Assembly (NCBI GenBank): GCA_905178155.1
Contig: CAJINV010000011.1
Location: 2,163,503-2,227,502 of the forward strand
Length of the DNA stretch: 64,000 bases
Reading direction: 5' to 3'
Origin: Amoebophrya sp. A120
Taxonomy: Eukaryota > Sar > Dinophyceae > Syndiniales > Amoebophryaceae
The position numbers were made by a program, and so were the translations under genes. The notes beneath the pieces were generated by a model. That model was not told the origin of the DNA. It did not search any database and saw only the letters and a list, made by a program, of their open reading frames with translations. Positions 55,258 to 64,000 of the stretch are shown piece after piece; positions within the stretch are counted from its first letter, which is position 1, and every line of letters starts with the position of its first letter.

Positions 55258-58200
55258 ATGAAGCGCAGTCGGCTCCGTCGGTTTTGCGCGGGAGCAGCTC
55301 CGGCTGGGCCGGGACGGGTGGGGCAAAACGGTGGTCCTGGGTCCTCTAGTGGTAGCACCGCAAGAACTCCGGGTGAGCATGCTACGCCTGGCAGTCAGCA
55401 TCGGACCCTCCTCGAGCAGATTGACGCCGTGTACCCGAGAAGCGCGCTGGTTAATTTCTTCCACACGAACAGAACACAGTTCTACCCCCGTGCTTTGCTG
55501 CACTGTCTGGACCGACTCGCCCCGGCGCTAGGTGCCGCGTGTAGTGGTCGTACACCAGCTTCTGGTGCGTCGAATAACAGTGCTGATGGAAAAAATGATC
55601 TCACATCTAACGGCGGTTCCTGTGATTCCACGGCACTCTTCGCTGCCATGGATTGGCAGCCGTTTAGAACAACATCAAGTAGAGATCCAAAAAGATTGGG
55701 AACAACAAAAGGCGCAGGGAAAAGGACCACAGGCAGACTAACTGACCAGAAGTACGCTTCGAAAGAACACCGGAAGATGTCTACGTTGCAGAAGGAGGCA
55801 GTCCCTCTCCTGATGGAGATTGTCCGGAAACTGGACCAATTTGCGCCCGCGGAATTATTGCAAGTCGTCTCCATCGCGCACCGGTTGAACGATTATGGCT
55901 TGTTGAAGGCGTTGGAATCCTTTCTCAAACCGCACATCTCCGGCTACACCGTCGCGCAAGTGGTGGAAGTGGCCAACGCGTTTGTCTCTTTGCAGGTCGG
56001 GACGCAGCCGTTCTTCGCGACGATGGTGCATCGGTTGGCGAATCACGACTGGGGACTGGAGCAGAAGCCGACTTTAGTGTTGTACGTGCGGACGTTTTCC
56101 AACTCCGTGTACATGCCGAAGAAAGCGCTGGCGGGCGTGGTGCCGCACTTACTGCGGTGGGTCAAGAAGGACGGGGAGGTGCAGGCAATCATGTTCTGCA
56201 GTTCGAGAACATCAAATAAGGGACGAAGTCGAACTGGAACCACCGGTCGTGCTAGCTTATCCGACGTGCAGAGAACATCAAATACGGATGCTACTACTTC
56301 CCTCCAAGCGAGCGCAAGCCATAGAAACAAGTTAGACAGGAAAGTGGCAAGGCTTTTGAACGCAGAAACGGCGTCTTCGGGAGGCGGAGGCGGGGCCGAG
56401 GTATCGTATGCTGACGAAGAATTCGAAATTCTGGACGACGCAATACCAGTACCGCAGCCGATGCAAGGAGAAGGACCAGGAACTCACCAGCATGTGCTTA
56501 GTACGGCGGCGAGCACGAACGCCGTCAGTGATGCTCTTGAAAAGAGCCCCGATTTACCACCAGAGAGCAGCGTTGCGGCCGAATCACCGAGCGGAGAATC
56601 CTACGCGCAAGAACGACGTCACCACAGTAATACTGAACCTCCGAGCACATGCACATCCAGTGCTAGTGCAACGACAAAGAATGACGCCGCCGCTCTGAGT
56701 CTCTATCACGCCTCCTACGACTCTATCTGGCACCCGCAGGAGGTGCTGGAGATCGCGCGGAGCTTCGCACGGTGGCCGAACCCCTCGGAACGGGAGGCGG
56801 GAAGCAAGGTGATAAAGCAATTTTGCCAAGCGTACTTCCTGCACGAGTCCGCAGGTGCGGCGCGGCGCGAAAAGGTCCCGCTAAACCGGTTTGTGGATTT
56901 CCTTCTCGCGCTGCAAGAATGGGACAAGTCGGAAAACGCCAGCTGGAAGTGTCTGGAGAAGAGGATGCAGCTTCTTCGTGTGGTGGAAGACGAAAGATTG
57001 GTTCCGCATTTGAAGAGATTGTCGATGCACGTGGAGGCTCCTGCTGGAACTGATGTAGGAGAGCACGACCGGGTCAAACAAGAAGCACAGCTGCAGCACG
57101 AGGATTCTGCAATATGTGCAGGAAGGGATGAGGAAAGCGGGTCGAGCCCTGAAGTAGATAGCGGGGATCTTTCCAGCGCCGAAACGGACAAGCACTTGTC
57201 AGAAACTTGTGACACTGTTATTTCACCTACACATGAACAGTCACCAGCTGACTACTTCTACGTCTCTACTACATCATCGTCAGAATTTCATCAGCCTCTG
57301 CACGCATCATTTGGCGCAACAACAGCCGCTGCGTCTTCTCCAATTGCGTTTCAAGACGAAGAAGGCTTGAAAGCGGCGGCTGCAAGAACCGGGACAAATC
57401 AAGTAAACAAATCCCCACTGCATCATCAAGAACTCTGCGCCATCCCCTGTCCCTTCGACAGCACGCGGAATCTGCTCTGTACCGGCACGGTGGCTGGTAT
57501 CTGCTACGTGTACGCGAAGCTTCAGATCCCCATGCGGGCCGAGATTCTGGAAAAGCTGCTCTTACCCCAGGCCCAGCTCCCCGTGCATTTAGTCCGGTTC
57601 TCGCCCAAGGAACTGGGGCAGATCTCGCTCGGCCTGGCGCACATGGAGCACGCGGGCCGGGATGTCAATGCGGTGCGGAGGGTGGAAGCGAGCTTGGGGA
57701 ACGTTTCTGGTTCTGGAGACGACGTGCCGAGGACGCTGCAGTGTAAGGAGAAGGATCTACTTCGCAGGGTAGAAGGACAGCACGCACAGGAAACGCAAGT
57801 GGAAGAGGAAGATGAGGGAAGAACCACGACCACCAGCAGGGCTACGCAAGTCGCCGCAGCAAATTCTTTTTCCTGCAGAGAAGCAGACGAAGGAGGAGGC
57901 GACAACACGAATAGAATCGCAGCACTCGGAACTACGTCAGGAAGCCAGGATGTCGACCTCAGCTGCGAAGAGGACGCGAGCAGCCTTCAGTCCACCATAG
58001 ACCTCTTTGCGAAGCTCCGTTCTAAGCGAAAGGAACAAAAAGTTACGGTGCAGGAAGATGCTGCAGCTAGCAAAGGACCTGCGCAAAGGCAGGACGAGGA
58101 GGACCTACACATTGGCGACGCTTCAGCGGAAACAATAGACATGGAAAGTAACACTAATGGACGCTTTCCTGCTGCACGAACTTCCTTTTCCGACGAAGCT

Positions 58201-59604
58201 ACTACAGAAGAATGTCACCCAAGCACCTACACGCTTTCCCCCGCTACCAGGAGCCAACTCCTCGACTTTTTCACCTCTCTCGAGCGCCGCGTAATCAAGA
58301 CCATTGTGACCATCCGCAACGCGAAAGACCTGACTAACCTCCTCTACGCGTTCTCTTTCTACGGCGCCGGCGGGCCGGAGTTCTACTCTTTACTGCAAAC
58401 GAAGCTGCATGGCAAGCTCCGCGAGTGCGACACGCACTCGCTGGCGAGAATTCTGTGGAGTTTCGGCAACGTGGGGAAGAAGACCGGCCTGCTGTCCAGT
58501 AAGTTCCTCGAGCAGTGGAAGCTGTGTGCGGCGGAGCGGCTGCACCAGTGGTGGCCGGGGCACCTCTGCGTCGCGTTGTGGGGCGCGGCGACTTTGGATT
58601 TGGAGCAGGACCCGTTTTTTCGGCGCGAACTGCTGAATTTACTGAACCCCGGGGGCCTGAGCCGCATGCGGGACAGCGGGTTTTTGTACCCGTTTCTGCG
58701 GGTGGCAAGTCAGGTGGGGGAGGCGGAAGGAACAGGAAGTGAAAAAAGTGCAAAAGATGGGGAAATAAAATACGAGGAGAATGATTCAAATAGAGGTACA
58801 ACTACTTCAAGTACAACAAGAACCTCTACCTGTACTACGCCCGCAGCAGACGACTGGCGGCGACCGGCGTTCCAACGGCCGCAGGGCTACGCGCTTTTCT
58901 CCGACAAAGAGGAGTACGAGCGTTACTGCACCTACGTGCGACCGAAATTCTGGACCATGCAGGCGAGAAAGCAGTGCATGACGCCGGGGTTTGATCTCTG
59001 GGCCCAGGACATTCGGTCAGTGTTGTTCTCGCTCGGTCAGGAACAGCTCGAAGAGGAAGTAGATCTAGATCCGAGTTCATCTGTAACACACGATCGAAAT
59101 GAAGTCGGAAACAGCATCAATCTATCCTCGTCAGAGAGCGAAAAACATCAACTACCAGAGGCGACAGTATCGGAAATAACCAGCAGTTCTTCTAGTTCCA
59201 CCGATTCTTGCGCGGAACGCGCCCCGCGCTCTCCCATCCACATGCTTCCCAGGTCAGGTCTGGAGTGGAGCGACGCGACGGGCGACACCCGCGTCCTGTT
59301 CGAGGAGCGAAAGGATTTGGACGGATTTTTGGTTGACTTTTTCGTAACGGTGGTGCGGAACGCCCGCGTGGAAGACCCGCGAGACCGAGACGTTTCGTTT
59401 CACTGTCTCCTCTACCACAGCGCGGACTCTAGTTTGCATCGGGACACAAAAAGACCGCTCGGCGCGGCGCTGCTGCGACAACGGTTCCTGAAGAAAACGA
59501 CGACCTGCAACGTGTTGAACATACTGGCAGACAATTGGGAAGTTGCGACGTGGGCGGAAAAGAGGACGCTGGTTTTGAGAAAGCTGGGGTTGATGGTGGT
59601 GTAA
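55258..59604 (+). CDS. RAP-domain / helical-repeat protein, single exon
   Basis: Gene 11, 1,448 aa with no intron. Three helical-repeat blocks: residues about 180-300 (LLMEIVRKLDQFAPAELLQV, VVEVANAFVSLQV), about 740-800 (TVAGICYVYAKLQIPMRAEI, PKELGQISLGLAHME) and about 1000-1130 (NAKDLTNLLYAFSFYGAG, SLARILWSFGNVGKKTG, HLCVALWGAATLDL). The A/S-x-x-LWAFA-type repeats resemble FASTK/OPR proteins. The last 50 residues (PLGAALLRQRFLKKTTTCNV, then LADNWEVATWAEKRTLVLRK) fit the RAP domain, an RNA-binding or nuclease-like fold. RAP proteins act on organellar RNA and are expanded in alveolates, so a role in mitochondrial RNA or ribosome assembly is likely. Disordered Ser/Glu linkers separate the blocks. 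No clear targeting peptide beyond the basic N terminus (MKRSRLRRFCAGAAPAG). It carries no introner, in contrast to most genes here. Confidence 0.8.
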   Translation: MKRSRLRRFCAGAAPAGPGRVGQNGGPGSSSGSTARTPGEHATPGSQHRTLLEQIDAVYPRSALVNFFHTNRTQFYPRALLHCLDRLAPALGAACSGRTPASGASNNSADGKNDLTSNGGSCDSTALFAAMDWQPFRTTSSRDPKRLGTTKGAGKRTTGRLTDQKYASKEHRKMSTLQKEAVPLLMEIVRKLDQFAPAELLQVVSIAHRLNDYGLLKALESFLKPHISGYTVAQVVEVANAFVSLQVGTQPFFATMVHRLANHDWGLEQKPTLVLYVRTFSNSVYMPKKALAGVVPHLLRWVKKDGEVQAIMFCSSRTSNKGRSRTGTTGRASLSDVQRTSNTDATTSLQASASHRNKLDRKVARLLNAETASSGGGGGAEVSYADEEFEILDDAIPVPQPMQGEGPGTHQHVLSTAASTNAVSDALEKSPDLPPESSVAAESPSGESYAQERRHHSNTEPPSTCTSSASATTKNDAAALSLYHASYDSIWHPQEVLEIARSFARWPNPSEREAGSKVIKQFCQAYFLHESAGAARREKVPLNRFVDFLLALQEWDKSENASWKCLEKRMQLLRVVEDERLVPHLKRLSMHVEAPAGTDVGEHDRVKQEAQLQHEDSAICAGRDEESGSSPEVDSGDLSSAETDKHLSETCDTVISPTHEQSPADYFYVSTTSSSEFHQPLHASFGATTAAASSPIAFQDEEGLKAAAARTGTNQVNKSPLHHQELCAIPCPFDSTRNLLCTGTVAGICYVYAKLQIPMRAEILEKLLLPQAQLPVHLVRFSPKELGQISLGLAHMEHAGRDVNAVRRVEASLGNVSGSGDDVPRTLQCKEKDLLRRVEGQHAQETQVEEEDEGRTTTTSRATQVAAANSFSCREADEGGGDNTNRIAALGTTSGSQDVDLSCEEDASSLQSTIDLFAKLRSKRKEQKVTVQEDAAASKGPAQRQDEEDLHIGDASAETIDMESNTNGRFPAARTSFSDEATTEECHPSTYTLSPATRSQLLDFFTSLERRVIKTIVTIRNAKDLTNLLYAFSFYGAGGPEFYSLLQTKLHGKLRECDTHSLARILWSFGNVGKKTGLLSSKFLEQWKLCAAERLHQWWPGHLCVALWGAATLDLEQDPFFRRELLNLLNPGGLSRMRDSGFLYPFLRVASQVGEAEGTGSEKSAKDGEIKYEENDSNRGTTTSSTTRTSTCTTPAADDWRRPAFQRPQGYALFSDKEEYERYCTYVRPKFWTMQARKQCMTPGFDLWAQDIRSVLFSLGQEQLEEEVDLDPSSSVTHDRNEVGNSINLSSSESEKHQLPEATVSEITSSSSSSTDSCAERAPRSPIHMLPRSGLEWSDATGDTRVLFEERKDLDGFLVDFFVTVVRNARVEDPRDRDVSFHCLLYHSADSSLHRDTKRPLGAALLRQRFLKKTTTCNVLNILADNWEVATWAEKRTLVLRKLGLMVV

Positions 59605-62600
59605 AGCTAAAGAGCAGATCAAAAAATACTACACCACAGCCGAGCCTTCATATCTAATGATGTGGCCTACCAAATATATGATCATATTGAAAATGGTCAG
59701 CATGGTGGGTTTGATAAATACGCATGATGTAAGTTGTACTGACTGTTTGTTTCATCTGTATAATCGAAGTGATTATTGTTTGATCCGGTTTCGGCTCTCC
59801 TCGGTTGATGGTTGACCGGCACATGTGTTTTGTTCTATTCTTCTAGGTTTTCATGACTGTGGGTTTCCGCCGCTGAAGAAATGCCGCTGTCACGGCTGTG
59901 GGCCCTCAGGAGGCGCGCTCGCAGCCCCAGCTGTTGCGCCGCGCGCCGCAAGCGTTATGTATTGCTGGCTACATTGGGCGCCGCGGTCATCGGCATGTTG
60001 GAATAAGGAAGACTGTGCTTCTTGTGAGTTTTTTGCTTTTTCGTATCTTTACGTTTCTTGTTTGGCTAGATTCGAGGTCCGTCGAGGATCACAAAAAAGG
60101 AGCGGTTTTATGTGAGGAGTACAAAACGGAGCAGATAAAGCTGAAATCGAGCAGAGAGAGAAATCTACAAGCTGAAGTAACGTTCTGGGCTCCTCGTTAC
60201 GTGCTGCAAGCGGCTACGCTAAGAGCATTACTCGGGAATAAAGGCTTCATTCTCGACACCCGCCCTCGTATTCGGTTTTACTTTCTTCATCGAAATTAGT
60301 AAAACTCAATTTGGCTCTTGCACTCGAGCGCACTGCCCCGAGTCATAATGTCGCACCTTCCCGATGCCGGCCTTAATGTCTCACGGTCACGAGGACGCTG
60401 GCGCGTTTACATCTCAGATTCTGGAGCTATGGCTTCAGTTTCCTCGCCCGCTCAAGGACATGGCCGAGCAGCTAGAGAGAAGGCGGGCGCGGCCCTAGCG
60501 GCCGCGCTTTCCGCTGAAAACAGGGCCAGGCCGAGCTGGCGCCGGTCGCGCGGGTCGACCCGCGCAAAACGTACGGGGCCGGCGCCTGTTTTCCCGGCCC
60601 GTATCTGGCCAGCCTGCCCCGCCGCTCTTCGAATGGCGCGCGGGAGGGCCCCGCGCTCCACCGTCTGCCCGGGGGCTCGGGCACACCAGGAAGTCCCACA
60701 GCGTGCAAGCGCTTGCCGCAATTCTCGGGCAGATGGTCTCGTCGGCGGCGCAGCGTGAAGCGCCTTCCGCACTCCCACCGGGGAGACGTCGGCGCTGCGG
60801 CTGCGCGCTCTATTTACCGAGGCACGCGACAGCCCCAGCTGTTCTGCCGCGCGTGGGGAGCGTTATATGCGCCGCGGACGAGTCCTGCTCGAACTTCAGT
60901 TAGTGTTAGCAAAGAAAGGCGTTGGCGAGTGCCGAACTACCTCGCTGTTGCGTGTTCGTATTCTTTCGAGTTTAATAGGAATAGCAGAGCAGGCCGCAGA
61001 GTTCGAGTAGAAAAGAGAGTAAGTGCTGTAGGTGAGACTTGCAAAGCGGAGTCATGGCAGAAAGCGAGTGGAGAAAGAAATCTGCAGCTGAGTATAGCTT
61101 TAGGCTCCTGAGAAAGACTTTTGTTTTTGTTTACTTGCTGTTACTAGCTGTTGCTTGTATGAACGGGTGGCGCTGCCGCGTCGCCCGGTTCCAAGTTTCC
61201 CACTCAGCGATGCTACGTCGTCGCGCGGGACGGGGCTGCAGGCGCTTTTCGAGTCCTATAAGCAGCAGGGCTCGTCGTGTAGCAGCAGGCCGGTCGGCGC
61301 AGCGAGCCCGGGATCGGCATCCAGCTCAAGTGCCCCACCGAGCGCAATGAATGCAGCCGGCTACGGGTTCCGAAGGGCGTCAGGCGTCAGCATTGAAGGA
61401 CGCCGCGCCGGCGTCGGTGGCTGGCTGGGCGCGACCCACGCAAAACGGGGCCGGCGCCCGTTTGCCTGGCCCTTATTTATCTGGCCGAGCCGGCCCCGCT
61501 GCTGTCCGATTAGCGGGAGAGCCCAGCGCGCCACCGTGCGCCGCGCGCCCGAGTCCGTAGGCGCGCACGTTAGGAAGCCCCGCAGCGTGCAAGCGCCTGC
61601 CGCAGCTCTGGGGCAGATCGCCCCAGAGGCACAGTGTTAAGCGTCTTACGCACCCCTACCCGGGAGAGATCGCCACTGCGGCTGCGCGCCCGCTCTGTTT
61701 AAGGAGGCGCGCGGCAGTCGCAGCTGTTGTGCCGCACGCCCGGAGCGTTCGTTCCTTCCATATTTGCGCCGCGGGTGGGGAGTCGCGCCAGAGCTCAATT
61801 ACAGAAGAGTTTCGGTGAGGGCCGATCTGTCTTGCTGTTGCTTGTTGGCATCCGTTCGAGTAGTTTAATATCAGACCAAGGTCGACGAGCTTGGGCAGAG
61901 CGTGACTGAGACTGAGTATATATGAGAGTTGCAAACGAAAGTTATCTACTCAAGCTTCGTTTTTTGAATTTAGATCGCAAGATATGAGAATTGTGGAGCG
62001 GAGACGGAGTCAGTGTCAGGGAAGAAAGCGAGCAGTGAGACGAGAAGTCTACAGCTGAGTTTTGCTGTAGACTCCCGAGAACTGGCTGCTTGTAACTTTA
62101 GTTTTCCGCTATTTTGCTGGTTATAGCAGCAGAACAAGCGGGTTGGATTTATCACGTCGCTGCCGCTACTGTAGGCCTCCTGCTGCTCCATGACGTCGTG
62201 GAAGGCGCGAGCTCCTGCTTTACCGGTTTGCAGAGCCGCACCGCTCCACCTACGCAACGTCGCGAGGCCGATATCGTTAACGCGGCGGAAGGTTGCGGAG
62301 CCGAAGCCCGAACCCGAGGAGACGCGGCGACCCTGAAACGCGAGAACAAAGCGCGCGGGGGCTCTCGGAGATATCGCGGTATGACAGGCTACTATGCCGA
62401 ACTTCGGCGCAATAAATCCGGGCCTTCGGCGTGATCAACCCGGGCGCAGCCTGTCGCGGCCCCTTGCCAGCCTTGCTGCTTGTCTGACCCCTCCCAGCTT
62501 CGCCGCTGTTTGAGCTTCGCCCCCGACGCCCGCGAGCACGGTGCGGGCGGGGGTTGTCCGTTGGCCCGAGCGCTGCGCTGCCGCCAATTACCTCGGCGGG

Positions 62601-63331
62601 CGCGCCGCGGCCCGCGTGGGCGTTGGGCGCGCCCGCGCTCCGCGGCGGCGCGTTTTGATTTCGACACAGAATCGCCCCCATGCCCATTGGGCGGCACGCC
62701 GTTCCCGCACCAGGGGGGGGCGCAGTTTGCGCGCCCCGATGCAGCGCGCAGCCACAGTGGCGGTGCCGCGCGCCAAGGACATCAGTCGCGTTCGCCGCGA
62801 GCGATTCTTGCTTACTAACCTAAGGTAAGCGTCGAACGTGCTTCGCGGATGTCCGTGTCTCGTATCGATAAAGAATAAGAGGCCGTGGGCTCTTGCTTCG
62901 TCAAAGTTGAGTGATGGTCGCGAGTGTGTCTTCGCACTGACAGGCCCGAAGCGTATTGAGAAGGACTTGTTCGTTGCTCGTTTCGTTGTTTCGTTTTACC
63001 GACGCTTCAGCAGCTCCGTTTTTCTTTGGGTTTTCCAAACAATGAAGTATGTTTATTTATCATCCAGAACCAGAAGTAGCTGAGCGTTTTTGGTTTGCTA
63101 CATTTCGTGTTTGCTTCAGGCCTCAGGGGCGGAAGGTAAGCAAGTAGAAGCAGCAAAATGTCGCTCAGATCAGAGAACAAAAAGACTAGAATTGGAGAGA
63201 CGCGTACGCACCAAAAACCGCACCTGTCAGGGATGTTGGAGTTGGCAGACGTAGAACATTCAATAGACGACAAAAGTAATGGTTGAGTTGGAAACTTAGA
63301 CTTACTAAAATAAGTGAATTTTTACAATATC
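59605..63331. other. Long non-coding interval with GC-rich tandem array
   Basis: 3.7 kb without a supported gene. Its first three-quarters hold the degenerate 0.9-kb repeats described separately. 62.1-62.8 kb is very GC-rich and unrelated to the neighbouring exons. The part after 62.8 kb is AT-richer and leads to gene 12. Open frames across the GC-rich part exist on both strands in all phases, as expected from base composition. Confidence 0.6.
59890..62110. repeat. Degenerate tandem array, about 0.9-kb period, at least 2.5 units
   Basis: Landmarks recur in the same order. CAGCTGTT(G/C)(C/T)GCCGC is at about 59929, 60835 and 61717. A block with CGCAAAACG and GGGGCCGGCGCC is at 60563 and 61438. 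CAGCGTGCAAGCGC is at 60699 and 61578. A GAGAAATCT(A/G)CA(A)GCTGA block is near 60155, 61075 and 62040. Spacing is 875-960 bp. Each unit alternates a GC-rich half and an AT-rich half. Units differ at many positions. Not similar to the introners. Confidence 0.82.
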
Positions 63332-64000
63332 ATGCCGGGATTCTTCGGTATCTTCGGGGTCGCCTCGTCCGCCTCTCCTGATAGTGGAGAGCCAGCAACC
63401 ACCGAAACGCCGAGCTTTTCCAACGTTCTTCGCGAAAGGCAGAACGCTCTTCGCGAAAGGCAGCAGCGGCGGCTCACGAAAATCAAAGGGATGAAGGAAG
63501 AGGACGCATTCCAGTCGTTTGTCTCATCCTTGCGCCGAGCAAAAGCTCTCGGAGTCGATCTGGATGACTTTGGCGCATTTGCTCTCCAAGATGTCTATAC
63601 CGAGGCTGATGTACTGCAGCCGTTTGCTTATTTACTTCTTCATTTTGCCGGCTGAAATGCTGTAATTTTTTATAGTTCATTGTTACTAGTCATGTTTGAA
63701 ATTTAGCGCAACGCAAGATCCACACATATCTTCAGGTCCGGCCGGTGTGGGAAGGGCTTTCGGCGGAGGAAAAGCTGAGCGTCACACTGAATCTTGCGGA
63801 CGGCCTGTTAATCAACGCTCAGGCGCGCGCGCATTTCATGGCCGCCGTCAGTGCCGCGCGGACGAGGAGTGCTAATTCATCCCGCACTTTTGATGGCACC
63901 ACCTTGCCGGACTACTCCTCCACCAATCCGCGGCCGGCCGGCCGCACCAGCACGGGAGAGAGTCAAAACCCCGCGTCTTCGCCGCCGCCACCGAGCGGTA
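63332..64000 (+). CDS. Unknown protein, 5' part, 3' end cut by window
   Basis: Gene 12, partial. Exons 63332-63610 and 63736-64000 (continuing), joined by a GTACTG..TTCAG intron in phase 0. Begins MPGFFGIFGVASSASPDSGE. Two short direct repeats encode LRERQNALRERQQRR. A helical segment (FQSFVSSLRRAKALGVDLDD, FALQDVYTEAD) continues into VRPVWEGLSAEEKLSVTLNL and LINAQARAHFMAAVSAAR. The rest is Ser/Pro/Thr rich. No family recognised. The helical part may be a small protein-binding domain. Confidence 0.7.

Noticed and set aside
59898-60299. Plus-strand ORF with a hydrophobic stretch in the tandem array
   Set aside because: The frame is not kept in the next two repeat units, so it is probably chance.
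60301-60330. CAATTTGGCTCTTGC resembling part of the dinoflagellate spliced leader
   Set aside because: Only a partial match to the conserved 22-nt leader, without its 5' half or a following donor.
1-64000. Search for an autonomous transposase matching the introners
   Set aside because: No frame shows a transposase or integrase motif set. The mobilising enzyme must lie elsewhere, if it exists.

Overview
The window looks like nuclear DNA of a protist with a compact, gene-dense genome. Twelve protein genes are supported, all on the + strand, and most are long and low in complexity (Ser, Gln, Pro, Gly and Arg rich). The coding exons are cut by conventional GTA..AG introns and by 34 short repeated elements of 212-388 bp. 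Each element has terminal inverted repeats and sits between short direct repeats, usually 5 bp. In every case, removing the element plus one copy of the direct repeat restores the reading frame. These are introner elements, meaning introns that spread like miniature DNA transposons. One-way gene order, alveolate-type proteins and abundant introners with non-GT-AG ends fit a syndinian dinoflagellate of the Amoebophrya type. That assignment is an inference from general knowledge and was not tested by a search.

Layout. 1-669: 3' end of a mitochondrial AAA protease (FtsH/AFG3 type). 2163-8543: a 1,688-aa protein with repeated CTFxPxI-like motifs. 9768-21245: a 3,017-aa low-complexity protein in 12 exons. 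22758-26743: a DEDDh 3'-5' exonuclease whose catalytic motifs II and III are each split by an introner. 27527-36772: a membrane-anchored protein with a duplicated EF-hand-containing module, interrupted by 15 introners. 37585-43309: a protein with Pro/Gly/Gln and Arg-Ser blocks. 44261-44677: a small hypothetical ORF. 45443-49782: a protein with a signal peptide. 51029-52733: a 292-aa protein with conventional introns only. 53696-54688: an NAD(P)-binding Rossmann protein. 55258-59604: an intronless RAP-domain protein. 59.9-62.1 kb: a GC-rich degenerate tandem array with a period of about 0.9 kb. 63332-64000: the 5' part of another gene, cut by the window edge.

The main interest is the introner system. 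Eight terminal-repeat families (A-H) occur in this one window. Families A and B occur in both orientations inside + strand genes. All families share an internal motif of the form GCATnACAAnT. Splicing cannot rest on GT-AG because the ends are TA..TA beside an arbitrary direct repeat. The spliced reading frames of the seven introner-bearing genes were assembled by hand, and every total is an exact multiple of three. Three conventional-looking introns need one retained G to keep frame, which is a second possible departure from normal splice sites.

Limits: exon boundaries are inferred from reading frame and direct repeats without transcript data. Most proteins have no recognisable family. No tRNA, rRNA, transposase or spliced-leader gene was recognised.
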